From contig JAQYUZ010000048.1 in assembly GCA_033819885.1 (NCBI GenBank), forward strand, positions 1-64,000: a stretch of 64,000 nucleotides of DNA. Reading direction: 5' to 3'. Position numbers and translations under genes: made by a program. Position 1 is the first letter of the stretch, and each line of letters opens with the position of its first letter. The DNA comes from Microbotryomycetes sp. JL201. Its lineage: Eukaryota > Basidiomycota > Microbotryomycetes. Below, piece after piece: positions 24,701 through 35,870 of this stretch. The notes under the pieces were generated by a model. The model was not told the DNA's origin. It did not search any database and was given only the letters and a program-made list of their open reading frames with translations.

Positions 24701-25341
24701 GGCGTGGATAGCTCTCCACTACGACTGGTCACAGACTGTTTTGACGGCGACGAGTGGCGGCTGCCTACGGCCTGTTCCGTCCGTTTCTCCGCATGCCGCT
24801 TGCGCTTCGAAGGAGTGGGCGGGGGTATATCATCGTCTAGATGGCCCTTCGAGGTCTGTCTGCGTGTAAGCTTTTCTGCGCCATCGTCCTTTGCCACAGC
24901 CGCCGGTCTTTGAGTTCGCAGATTGTCAATCGCACGCTGCTGATCTCGCTCTGTCTCAGCCTTTCTCTGCTTCTCTTGATTGTGTTGCGAGTCGGCTTTC
25001 TGCTCGATTGACGTTGCCGCGTCGCTTTGCTGGGTTCCTTTCGCCAATCGTCCAACATTCGCCGGATTGTCATTGTCACAGTCGTCTTCGGAGCTATCTG
25101 ACCACCTGAAACTCGACTTTGCGGTCTTGGAACCAGTTTCGGTAGCTTTGCGCCGACTAGCGGTGTATGTGTGAGCTGCAGACGCCGCGTCGGTCTCTTG
25201 ATCGTCTTGCTGCACGTGACCATGGCCGCTTGAGATGGCAGACAGGCGACGGTCTCGCTTTGTTGATGCGTTTGCCCCGTACCTCTTGGTCGTCGATGGC
25301 CCGCGCCTCAGGAATGCCGCATCGTCAGCCATCCTGGGCAT
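21711..25341 (-). CDS. WPL1: cohesin release factor Wapl (Rad61/Wpl1)
   Basis: A disordered, Lys/Ser-rich N-terminus of about 470 residues includes KTYGGSRSF, a conserved motif type in Wapl proteins. The WAPL domain follows across several exons: FVDELNYLMEGLQADD, ALEILRRMQDRDFFKKLKSSG, RVYMQFRRAG, ILDSALAFLVVVLVRD, LLPSDDSINIYIIDLCLRVF, LCLSLGVLTNLVESVE, then a Cys/His segment RKCTLQCHCPNRTSALDRL and the end GYAGITLGLVMLDNSQNQ..LIKALQEFAELH. The last intron, 21970-22034, has a GC donor (GCAAGT). Wapl opens the Smc3-Scc1 gate and removes cohesin from chromatin. The start may be 25341 or 25332 (MADDAAF). Confidence 0.88.
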
Positions 25342-25589
25342 TCACGAGCGGACTGAGCGCGACCAGGATTCGAGTCTCACTCAACCAGGCCAGTCAACAC
25401 GGATGGACATTGCAATGCTCAGTGACGAGAAAAAGAGGGATACAGCGTTTCTGCAAGTGTACAACAAGTCGTTTTCTTTTCGTCAATATCAGAGGCCGCA
25501 TCGTAGGCGGCTCCCTCCTTTGTCGTCAGAAGACAAGGCATCGTCCTCACGTGTCGTCCTCACTCAGCCCTTGTTTCAACACAGGACAG

Positions 25590-27665
25590 CTAGTGGTGTC
25601 CAGCCTCGGCACCAGGAATCGTCTCAACCTGTATCCGAAACAAGGCTTGTCAACGGTACGGGCCAATTAAGCGCTTTCAAACTCAGACTCACAGTGTCGA
25701 GTTCCTCGAGAGACTCGCGGATAATTTGAATCGTCCTCTCAAGGTCTTGCTCTGAAATCACGAGCGGCGGGGCCAATCGAATACTAATCATGCGCCGCCG
25801 AGGTCAGCGGTGATGCTGGGTGCCGAAACCTTTGCGCTCAGACTCACATGTTGACGTGCGTCGGCTTGGCAAGCAATCCCTTTGACTTGAACAACAAGCA
25901 CAGATCCCAAGCACCTCGACCGCGTATGCTCTTTGTCTCGTCAATCACAATCGCATTCAACAAACCCTTGCCTCGAACTTCCTGAATCCAGCCGCCATTT
26001 GGTCCGACGGACTTGAGTGACTCGAGTCCCTTGCGCATCAATTTGCCGAGACGATCAGCACGCTCAGACAAGTCTTCTTGAACAATGACTTCAAGTGCGG
26101 CGGTAGCAACGGCGCAAGCAAGAGGGTTGCCGCCGTAAGTCGAGCCGTGCTCGCCGGGCATGATCTGCAGCATAATATCGCGCGTCGACAAGACTGCCGA
26201 GACGGGGTACACACCGCCAGACAAGGCCTTGCCAAGGAGGACCATGTCGGGCTTGACCTTGGGGTTGTGCTGGAAGCACAAGAGCTTGCCCGTGCGTGCA
26301 AGACCCTGTAGACGATGCACGTCAATTCGAAGCATTGTCGACAATTACTTATCAAACTCACAGTTTGTACCTCGTCGCAAATGAGCAACACATTGTGCTT
26401 CTTGCACAGGGCTTGGACGCGCTCAAGGTAGTCTTCGTCCGGAACAACGATACCAGCTTCGCCTTGGATTGGCTCCACCAAAAAGGCGGCGAGGTGCTTG
26501 CCGTGAGCCTCAAATGCCTTCTCAACATCCTCGACGTTGTTGTAGCGAATCTTGAGACCGGACGCCGGGCAAATTGGGCCCAAGTTTGGCGTGAAAGGCC
26601 CAAATTCGCGTCTGGCCTCGTGGTCGGTAGACATCGATACGATAGAAATACTTTTGGGAATGCGTTTTGTAACCAGCGGTCAGCCCGATGACGTCAAAAC
26701 GAATCGTCCTGATCCTTACGTTCGGCCGTGGAAATTGTTCTCGGCGCTCAGCACGATAGCCTTGCCGTCCTCAACGCCTTTGACCTGCATCAAGTCACGG
26801 TCAGACGCGCTGAAGTGCCTCACAAGAAAAGTGCACCAACCTTGTAAGCCCACTTTCGAGCGAGCTTGATGGCACTCTCAACCGCCTCTGCGCCAGTGTT
26901 CATCAACAAGGCCATTTCAAAGCCAGTCAACTCTGTCAACAGCTTTGTAAACGGGCCGAGCGATGACGTGTGAAAGGCGCGTGACGACAAGGTGAGTTTC
27001 TGAGCTTGATTCGTCAAAGCTTGAACGATGTGCGGGTGGCAATGGCCCTGGTTGACGGCCGAGTACGCCGACAGGCAGTCGATGTACTCATTACCCTAGA
27101 TAAATATAACGAGTCAAAACGGTGATCGGTCGTCGCACAATAGTCATTTGCACGTACCTCGGGATCCCACACGCGAGCACCTTTTGCTCGCTCGAAGACG
27201 ATCGGCAGAGGGTGATAGCTGGACAGAACCAGGGAAATATTGCGCTTGTCAGCGACGAGAACGTCAAACGACTACTTGCAGGCGTGGGGCAAGACTGCTC
27301 GCGCTACCGACGGCAAAGCGCAGCCAAAGCAGCACATTTCCACGACACACAGCGGACCAAGCAGCACAGGCAGTCAAAGTCCGTATCTCAAGGCGAGTCC
27401 GACTGTGCGCATGTCCTGCCTGGGTCACGTGCTCTAATCCAAGCGCTTGCGATTGGCCGTGCGGAAACCGCCAAGTTGGGTGTAACCAGAGCCTTGCTCA
27501 TGCATCAAAGGCAGCGCCGACTCACTTGTGAGCACTATAGTCCGACTCTAGCTTGATGCATTCGACCGAACTAAGCGCGTTCGTTGAAGAGGCAGAAGTC
27601 TTGGCAGCCGTCGGCAACACGCTCGCGAGCGCCGAAGTCACACTGTCGAGCGCAGTCGGGGCCAT
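25590..27665 (-). CDS. CAR2: ornithine aminotransferase
   Basis: PLP-dependent class-III aminotransferase. Exons give [98 protein letters not shown], then [16 protein letters not shown] with the PLP-binding Lys, [17 protein letters not shown] and [17 protein letters not shown]. The short N-terminal extension ([20 protein letters not shown]) is weakly amphipathic; fungal enzymes of this kind are usually cytosolic. It interconverts ornithine and 2-oxoglutarate with glutamate-5-semialdehyde and glutamate in arginine/proline metabolism. Intron 1 (27219-27525) is 307 bp, about five times the local norm. Stop 25590-25592. Confidence 0.95.
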
Positions 27666-28090
27666 TCTGTATAGTGCAAGTTTGAAGGTCCGTTTGCTTC
27701 TTTTTGTTCGGCGAGCTCTGATCAGCCTTCGAGACGTTCTCGAAGATGCGGGGATAAGAGATCAAGGCCAAGCTGCGAAGGTGACGCCCCGAGCCGAGTT
27801 TTCGCGAAGCATGCCGAGATCACGAGACCAGATCCGAACGAAGATGTGAGCATGATCACCCACGACGAACACTGTCACTAGACTGCCGCATGCTCCACTG
27901 CACACGCAAAGGTCCAGTCTCATGTTCGCAAAAGCTTACTACCTCCTGTTCGGGAAATTGAAATCGTAAAAATGCAAGAACGAGCCCGGCCATCACCGAT
28001 GACTACCGAAGAGGAAAGTTATCTGAACGAAGAGAAAGAATGCATGTGCCGGAATCCCGCTAAAAATGATAAAGGTTGCGCAAACAGACG

Positions 28091-30552
28091 TCAAGCCAGA
28101 GCCGGCACATTGACACGTGGGTTTTTCTCTTGCTACAAAGGCGAACGGTACGTCAGCAACGGTGACAACGCACGGGAAATGGTTGATGCTCACCCATTCC
28201 AGGCCCCGGCTAACCCATTCGACCATGTCGACTTGCCGTGTTTCGTCTGCCTTCATGAAAGGATGTTCCTGCCAAGCAGCCAAGTGGTCAGACGCAGTAT
28301 CGACGAGTCGGATAGTTGACATAGCTCACGAGCAGCTGGGCATAGTTTGGTCGACGAGCAGCAATTTTTTCCAGACATCCGGAGACAAAGTCGCGAGCCG
28401 TCTCGGAATATTTCTCTGGTAGCGCAGGCGGATCACCGTGTACGATAGCCGTCAACTGAGCAAACACGTTCTGGTACGTCTCCGGTGGATACGGATAGTG
28501 GCCGATCGCAAACTCGATGATCGAAAGGCCGAGCGACCACACGTCCGAGGAGGCCGTGTAGGAAGACGCGACACCTTGAGACTCGCCCTTGATGCGCTCA
28601 GGCTGTCGATCGACATATTGGTGTCAGCGCCCGGAAAGCCTATTCGATCTCGGACAAAGCATTCTCACAGCCATGTAGCTCTGACATCCAATATTTGTTT
28701 TGGCAAGAGAGCGATCGAGTTGTCCAGAGACGCCAAAGTCGCACAGCTTTACCTGGCCTTTGCGATTGAGCAAGATATTTGTCGGTTTCACGTCTGAAGG
28801 AGCGTCAACTCGTCAGCAAAAGCATGAGCTTGCACGACGGATACATCAGGTCGTACCTCGGTGCATAATTTTCAGCTCATCCTTCAAGAATTTGAGTCCG
28901 AGGACGACAGAGCGCGTCACACGAGCGAGCACGTCTTCAGGCACTTCGAAGCCTGCCATGTTGTCGAGACTGCGCGCGTCCATGAACTCCATGCAATAGT
29001 ACACGCACGACTCAATGAAGAAAGCGCCGTAGAAATCGATGATGTATGGCGAGATGGCGCGATGGAGAATGTCGAGCTCGGTGATGATCGTCTTCAACTT
29101 TGCATCGTCCAATTCCAGGCGAATTTCCTACAGAAAAACACGCACAGTCAGAGTAGGAACCCGACTGCTCCGTAGGTCTGCTCACCTTCAATGCCATCGT
29201 CACCTTTGTGGGCTTGTGCCATACCTTCTGAACGGTACCGTAGTTGCCTTTGCCGAGCTCTTCAAACAGTTCAAAGTCGTCCATCTTGATTTTAAAAGAC
29301 GCGCCAGAGCTAAAGTCGACTCCGTCTGAATGCAGCACGGCTTTTGACGCAAAATTTAGTCGCCCCGAAGGGTCCCTGCGAAAGCGCGGAGAGTTCAGGA
29401 TTGTGGCTCGACGAAGAGCCGTGTGTATCTTACACTATCCGTCTGAAATTGCTAAAGGGCGTTCCCCCCGCGTTATCCCGTCGCTCTCCCGGACTTTCTA
29501 CCGTCCGGTCCTGTGACCCGTCTTTACCGACGCCCGCACCTTCGCCTTCACGTCGAGTTTGTTCGGCATTGATGCCCATACCGCTAAGCGTGAGTCCAGG
29601 GCCGGCCCTTCTTCGCGCCATCATGCCGCCGCCTCGGCCTGCAACCGGGCCTCCAAACCTTGGCATCGTGGGAGGCGCTGGACCAGCCGCGCCCATTCGC
29701 CCTGGCACCGAGCCCGGTGCAGACGGAGCTCGCAAAGGTTGAGGTGCGGGAGACGGCACCGGAGAGCCTGTATTTGGTGACCCAGAAGCTGATGCTGTAT
29801 TTGAAGGTGGAGTGCCCGCACGTGACGTTGATGTCATCTGCGCGAAGACCGTGGTTAGGGTCAGGATGAGTTCACGACAAACATGCGAACAAGAAAAAGG
29901 CGCTTACGGCCGCCATTTTTGCAGCTAGACTCGGAGGGAGTTTGATGCCGCCTGCACCCAATGGAGCGCCGCGCACGCCTGCACGTAGTCCACCTGACGC
30001 TGTTGGCGCGCCTGAGGGCCTTGATCCGGATGCGGATGCCGCCGCCGGTGTAGGCCGCGGTGCTACCACCGGTGGTGCAGACTGACGGGGATATAGCGGC
30101 GGCGGAGCGCCCGCATTTTTTTGAGGCGAGCGCGGCATCGTAGTCGAAGAGAGTCCAGGTGCAGCTGCGTCTAGAGCTAACGCTCCTGATGCTCCGGTCG
30201 TCGCTGTGCCCACTGCTCTACTAGACAGTCGTTCTGAAGCGTCACCTTCGAGTGACAACGAGTCAACCTGGGCTGCGAGTGCAGTCTGGTAACGCTCTGT
30301 GCCACCGTTCTCGTTCTGCGGCGGCTGCTGCGGGCGATCCTGCATGGCAGGGACCGGCTGCGCTTCGCCATTGGCGCTCATCTTGGCCGACGAGCGTGCG
30401 CTTGTGAAGCAGTGGTGTGATGATGTGGGCGTGCGCGGGCTGTCTGGCGTCGATGCGAGTGACGATGAGGGCGACGGCGTGAGCGACGTACTGTCTGTGA
30501 CTGACGAGGACGACGACGAAGTTGGCAAGGTCGGATTGGTGACCGTGGCCAT
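28091..30552 (-). CDS. PBS2: MAP kinase kinase Pbs2 (HOG pathway)
   Basis: A disordered Ser/Pro/Ala N-terminus of about 330 residues leads into [20 protein letters not shown] and [20 protein letters not shown], the typical Pbs2 entry to the kinase domain. Then come the glycine loop [22 protein letters not shown] (ATP Lys), [53 protein letters not shown], the activation loop [31 protein letters not shown] and the C-terminus [20 protein letters not shown] ending in PRVNVPALA. Pbs2 phosphorylates Hog1 under osmotic and oxidative stress. Start chosen at 30552 ([10 protein letters not shown]); a later ATG (MSANGEAQ) is possible. Introns include 29838-29907. Confidence 0.93.
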
Positions 30553-31201
30553 GCAGGGGTGGAAAGCACGGGACAGCGGCACAAGGCGCGACGGCGACGG
30601 GGTGGACGATGCCAACTGCTGCTTCGGGGTGCCGAGGACCAGTGCACGTGACCGTCGAGTCTGGCTACTTTGCTTTGCTCGAGCTGACCCAGTGTGCGCG
30701 AGAGAATGAGTCGTTGTGTGGCTTTGAAAGGGGAAAAAGTGGAAGTGGCCGCGAATGCTCGGACCCGCTGCTCGTCTCGCTCGGCCTTGACAACGTCCGA
30801 AATCGGGTAGAACACTGTAGCATTCGTCCACGGAATGGTCTTTTGTGACAATCTACAGTTTCAGAGCACAGTTTAATACCTACTATTACGGGCTTATTCG
30901 TGGCGCCTGCCGCCCAATGATTAAGCTTGCTCAGAGACTCGGTCGCCGAGGGTTTGGCGGTGATCGTTCGCAGATCGACCGCTGACGAACCGGAAGACAT
31001 CAAGTGCCGGACCTGTGCTTGTTTTTTTTACAACATTTCATAATTAAAAACTGTGTTCCTTGCGCTTGTCAACTCCATCGTCTGCATTAATCTAGCTGAA
31101 CGGGAGCAAAACACTCCTGACACCGAGGTCGCTGGGCCGTCGATGCGAAAGCACGTCCAATTCTAACATGCTGGATTCGAACACCCACTCGAACGAAAAT
31201 G
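30553..31201. other. intergenic region (PBS2 promoter, GDSL 3' end)
   Basis: About 650 bp. It should contain the upstream region of PBS2 (minus strand) and the 3' UTR-distal side of the GDSL gene. Pyrimidine and T-rich tracts are present; no gene recognised. Confidence 0.5.
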
Positions 31202-32585
31202 TCACTCGTCGGCGGTCGGAAGCGGCAGACGACCGCCCGTCAATGAATCGAGTGCCTGCAAGCCAACGTCCGCCAACATTCTATGTACGACAGTTGTCGG
31301 GTGGAACTGAGTGCAGAAAAAGCCAAATTGCCCTCAGCCTTTGTCGTTTTAAGCATCAGCACAGTCAAGTGACTACTCACGTCGTCAAACCAAATGTAAC
31401 CTTCAGGCTCGAGGCAGTCCGTTTCGAGACACCCCTTCTTGCGCTTGTTTTCATCGAACCCTTGCTTGGACGGGTCTGCCATAAGCTTTTCGTAAAATGC
31501 GTAAAAGTCGGCCACAGCGACTGTCGGTTCGTCCTTGGCCCATTCAAGCAACCGCTCGCGGAACTCTGCTGAGAATGCGTGCATCGGCTCTGACACTTCC
31601 GGAAACACATTTGAGTATGGGTAGTCATCTCCAAGGGGCGGAAGAGTGGGGATGATAAAGTATCGGCCGCCTTTTTAAGAACGCAATCGGCTCAGCAAGT
31701 CGTCGGGAGGCAAGAGAGCGCCTATCGCGAGCTCACCAACAGATTTGAGTGTCACGAGTGCAGCTTTGAGATCCTCAATAACGTCTGCCGGTGTTCCAGT
31801 ATTCTCCTTGACTCCGAAATATGCGTCGTTGGCGCCCGCGTAGATCACAAACGCCGTGCCGCTCTCGTCCGTCTTGTTGGTGGTGTATTTGTCGATTTGC
31901 TGAAGAATGCAGTCGACAGGCCAATCGCCGTGCTGTCCACTCAAACTCGACACTCGAGTCGAGATGCTTGCGCCTCCGGTTGCTAGAGGATAGCATGCAC
32001 ACAGGGTCACGTGAGTCAGTGCGCCATCCCCTCTATGCCGGAACTGGCAAGCCTCGAAAACCGACTGACCCAGACTCTCTAGCGGCAAGAGCAAGTCCTG
32101 TGCCATGTACTCTGTGTAGACGGGTCCATTACTGAATCGATGTCCGGCGTACTGTCGTGACGAATCAGCGTCAGCAAGGTGCATCGGCGCCGCAATTCAG
32201 TGCTCAGTAGCCCGAGCTCTGTCTGGACTTACGGCGGGTCGATTCGGCCACGTCCCCTTTGTAACTGTCCATGCACCAGTACTTCAAGTGCAATAGTATG
32301 TCAATCAAGTGTATACTTGCCGCATCGCATAGGCACGCACCCGTCATCGCTCAACGAATCGCCAAAGCAAACGAGCTTGTCGACGTAATGCGGTTTCGGC
32401 TTTGGTTGACCTTTCCATTGCGATTTGACCATCGCTGTCACCTTTTGGGTCGTCTCGGGCGAGTACGTTGAGCCAGTCCATAACGCGATGCACGTTAGAG
32501 CGACCGCCGCGAGAATGATCGGCCTCCGTCGAGAGCTTGGTCGCTGGGGCAGCGGATGCAACGGCAAGTAGGGAGCGTCCACCAT
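31202..32585 (-). CDS. GDSL-type lipase/esterase with N-terminal membrane anchor
   Basis: The start at 32585 (MVDAPYLPL) is followed by an Arg/Pro-rich cytosolic tip and a single hydrophobic segment (PIILAAVALTCIALWTG), a signal anchor. The catalytic domain has block I FGDSLSD (Ser), GTWPNRPA/YAGHRFSNGPVYTEYMA, ATGGASI (formed by a GTCAGT-donor intron), YAGANDAYFG (block III Asn) and FDDFHPT (block V Asp-x-x-His), so the catalytic set is complete. Stop 31202-31204. Likely a secretory-pathway or cell-surface esterase acting on lipids or acetylated polysaccharide; the substrate cannot be told from sequence. Divergent from the acyl-protein thioesterase at 33112. Confidence 0.88.
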
Positions 32586-33111
32586 ATCTGCGTTTGCGAC
32601 AGAAGATGCGGTTCTGCAGTAGGTGTTGTAGGAATAAACCTCGACAAGTGTCAAGCAAGGCTCGGCGACGAAAGAACCTCTTTGCACTTGGGGCGGCAGC
32701 AACGCTTTGGAGTTTTGTCAGATCTCATGCAATTGTCTCGAATCCTGCCTAGCAAATATTCTTGGAGGGTTGCAAAACCTGTCCAAAACCGGCAAGTGCT
32801 TTCTCGGCTCGCCACAATTGGAACCTTCAAGCCGCGCCGATCATAAAGAGGCTGGCCTTCGCGGCCGCCGGCGGCCCAGACCGCTGGAGACGAAGCCCTA
32901 CGCGCCTTTCGACAAACGAGAAGGCTGCGCACAAAATTGACGTGTTTGAAACTCGAAAGGTCTGTGCACGAGATCGTGCCCCCCCCCCCCCCCCGCCTCT
33001 TCTCGTACACGCAAGCACGAAAGTGATCGACTGCACAAGTTCCTAGTATTCGTGCTCGAGCTCGTCGCGATAAGAACGCTTGCTCGTCTGCATACGGGTT
33101 GTAGCGACGAG
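32586..33111. promoter_or_regulatory. divergent promoter region between GDSL esterase and thioesterase
   Basis: This 526-bp gap separates two outward-facing esterase genes and must carry both promoters. It contains a 16-C homopolymer. No other recognisable element. Confidence 0.45.
32979..32994 (+). repeat. poly(C) run of 16
   Basis: Sixteen consecutive C on the + strand in the divergent promoter. Length is prone to both replication slippage and sequencing error. Confidence 0.9.
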
Positions 33112-34558
33112 ATGGCGGTCAAGGTTGACATTGGCTCCTCGGCAACTCCGATGCTGGGTGCTCGAGCAACCCTATCAAGGCGCTCGTCATGGTCTGCGAC
33201 CCCTGCAGAACAACCTTTGATGTCTCCTGCGCCAAGGACGACCGGACTGTACAGCTCTTCGAGGCCTTCGAAGCCTCGAACTCGGACGAAGACAATGCTT
33301 CGCCTAGCTTTGTTTGCACTCTTGTGCTACATATTATTCATCAGGACGCCAACCGAGACAAAGGACAAGTTCAGAAGCAAGTTGGACGAGTACAGATACA
33401 AGCGGCCGGGTTCGAGGCAGAAGAAGGCCGAGCTCATTCACGTGCCGGGCATCGGCCGGCATACGGCGACAGTCATCCTCATGCAGTGCGTGATATGCAG
33501 ATTTTCTTACAAGTCGGCACTGACCATGCCTCGTACAGTGGGCTAGGCTCGAGCGCCGAGATTACGTATGTCTTCTGAAGCTCTCCCAAAGTGGCGAGGG
33601 GCTGACGCAAAAGCAATGCAGTCTCGCGCCAGTGAGACGGATTCACAGGCGGCTGTTTCAAGTCAGCTGGCAGATTCCAAACTCGTAAGTATATCTAGAG
33701 AGGCTCTGTGAAATATGGAAAGCTGACATTCCAACGGTTTCAGCGGTAAAATGGCAGTCAATGCTCTCAAAGGAGCCATCAAAACTGCATGGTACGCTTT
33801 TGAAGTATGTGCTAAACCTAGTCTTGCCGCCTGACAGCTATAGTTGCAGGTTTGACATGTCGTCGCTCGACAACTCGGAAGATGCGCCTTTGCCAACGAA
33901 TGAAGACGAGTCCAACATGAAGATTGCTGTCGATAAAGTCCACAAACTCGTTGATGCAGAGCTAGCCAAGGGGATTGAGCCCACAAGAATTGTTTTGGCT
34001 GGATTCTCGCAAGGTGAGAGGTTTGAAGGCTTGTCGAGGGCGAAGGCGGCGTACCGTCGCAACTAATCCAAGCTGCTCATAGGTTGTGCAGTTACGCTCT
34101 TGGCTGGACTTTCTGCAAACAAAGAGCTCGGTGGCATGATGTGCTTGTCAGGATGGCTGCCTTTGACGGATCAGCTGCACAAAGACGTCAACGGTACGAT
34201 TCACCCGATGCAAAGCCCGCATGCGCACAAGATGCCTATCTTCTGGGGGCATGGGACCGATGATGCCGTGATCCGATACGGTTGGGGCGAGAAAAGTCGA
34301 GACGTGCTCAAGTCGATGGGATTTACTCAGATTGAATCTCACGCCTACCCAGGTAGGTCATGGTCAAGCGTGTCTCTGTTTTCGTCCCTCTGATTCTCAC
34401 ATGTTCTTCCTGAACAGGGACTGGTCATTGGGTAGCCGCAGAAGAGGAAGAAGGTGAGCAAGTCTGAGAATGCGATGCTTTCGGAACGCGCACTGAATCG
34501 GCATTGTTCGTGAACAGACATGCGGCACTGGTTGGCACGGATTGTCCCGCCCTTGTAG
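33112..34558 (+). CDS. acyl-protein thioesterase-like hydrolase with N-terminal membrane anchor
   Basis: The catalytic part is the APT1/lysophospholipase family: VILMHGLGSSAE (oxyanion loop), PNSGKMAVN, WFDMSSLDNSEDAPLPTNED, GFSQGCAVTLLAGL (Ser), FWGHGTDDAVIRYGWGEKS (Asp) and YPGTGHWVAAEE (His). Upstream of it, exon 1 encodes about 65 disordered residues and one hydrophobic helix, LRLALFALLCYILFI, so the enzyme should be membrane-anchored; family members are normally soluble and cytosolic. Exons join over short introns, including GTGCGT and GTACGC donors; stop 34556-34558. It probably removes palmitoyl groups from proteins or acts as a lysophospholipase. Confidence 0.88.
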
Positions 34559-35050
34559 AACACTAGACGAACTTCTGTCTTCTCTCCTTGATATACGACG
34601 TTTAATGATCTCCAGATGTTTGGTCCTGGCTTTGACTGAAGCACAAGCAAAGCCAGTGAACGGCAAAGAAAGCCATATGGTAAAAGTTGATGCCTTACAA
34701 GACGGAAAAGCTACAGATGCAGAGGAAGTGCCAGTGCGCGCCGATCAAAGACATAAAGCCCAGCCCCCTCCCCCGCCCCCAAAAAAAAGAAAGCTACAAT
34801 CAAGCAGAAGGCAAGTCGTCGATATAAACAATTGTTGTGGTTGTATGAGTTGTCCAATGAATGTCTGAATGCGTGATTCGGTGTCGTAAAAAGTTGGTCG
34901 GGAACCGAGGTGGCTGCCCAAACGAGCAAGTGGGGAGAGGCGCACGTGACCTGCGCAATTAATGATCGGCAAGGTTGGCTACGGTACGCGTCGCGACGAG
35001 ACGGAGAGAGGGATCCGTAACATATGAAGCTTTGAGCGGAATGTGTCCTA
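34559..35050. other. intergenic region
   Basis: About 490 bp with a C-rich then A-rich tract near 34765-34790; no gene recognised. Confidence 0.4.
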
Positions 35051-35380
35051 TCACATCGTGATTCTGCCCTGAGCCCCAGGGATGCGGGCATTCGAAGTGG
35101 CTGCAGAATTCGAAGCGAAGCAGATTCGAGCGTCAAATTGACATTCGGTTTGACAACCGACTGGTCACTCACGAGCATAGAACGACACATTGGTCAGAGT
35201 GGCATACAATTGCCATCCAGCTTGTGCCATCATAGGTGGCGCGGAGCGCTTGCTCGTTTGACTAACGCGAGGCCTTCGGTCGAGCATGGCTTGGTGAAGG
35301 CCAGCGGTGGTCATACGCGATGGCGCCATGTACTTTGTCACGGCAAAGGCTCGTCGAGGAGCGAGGAACATGGCAGACAT
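35051..35380 (-). CDS. possible small mitochondrial protein
   Basis: ATG at 35380 opens an Arg/Ala/Thr-rich, acid-free N-terminus (MSAMFLAPRRAFAVTKYMAP) typical of a mitochondrial presequence. It reads to FYA at 35173, then over a 72-bp intron (35101-35172, GTGAGT..CTGCAG) to a short exon ending GAQGRITM and stop 35051-35053; about 86 residues. No family recognised. The reading frame is not confirmed by homology, so it may be wrong in detail or not a gene. Confidence 0.35.
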
Positions 35381-35870
35381 GGCTTTGCGTGATAACCAGG
35401 CTGTGCTGAAGGTGTTTCGCTAGTCGAGGAGGCAGCAGGGCGCGACCCGAACCAGTGGCGCGCGCAGAAGAAACGAGAGTGGCTGGTGTAATGAACGACA
35501 AAGGGTGAAAGAACGGCCGTGCGCAAGTAGCGAATGGGTAGTGAGAGGTAAAGTTGAAGGAGTGTACAAGCTGTTTGTTGGGGCAGACGCGCTTCCGAGA
35601 GGCCTGCATCTTTTTGGCTCGAGTTTCCGCTTTCGGCTTTGTGGAGCCTGGACATGGCCACTTCGATGACGAGGGCGATCTTTTGACCAAAATTGCTGCC
35701 AGCCTTGAACAAAACCTCTAAAGCTTGTTTGAGGCGGTCTGACAGGTTGTTTTGTCCACTGATCACAGAAACGAGACCGCCACCTTGTGGGGTAAGCCTG
35801 CCACCAGCACAGCCAATAGTTCCACGGCATCACTATCCCGAGCTGAGGGTGGAATACGTTCAGATACAGA

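Noticed and set aside
31165-31200. A ggattcgaac-like string suggesting the T-arm of a tRNA
   Set aside because: The flanking bases do not form the T stem and no D-arm, anticodon arm or acceptor stem can be drawn around it.
32979-32994. Poly(C) run as a G-quadruplex or origin element
   Set aside because: A lone homopolymer without other elements does not support this, and its length may be a sequencing artefact.
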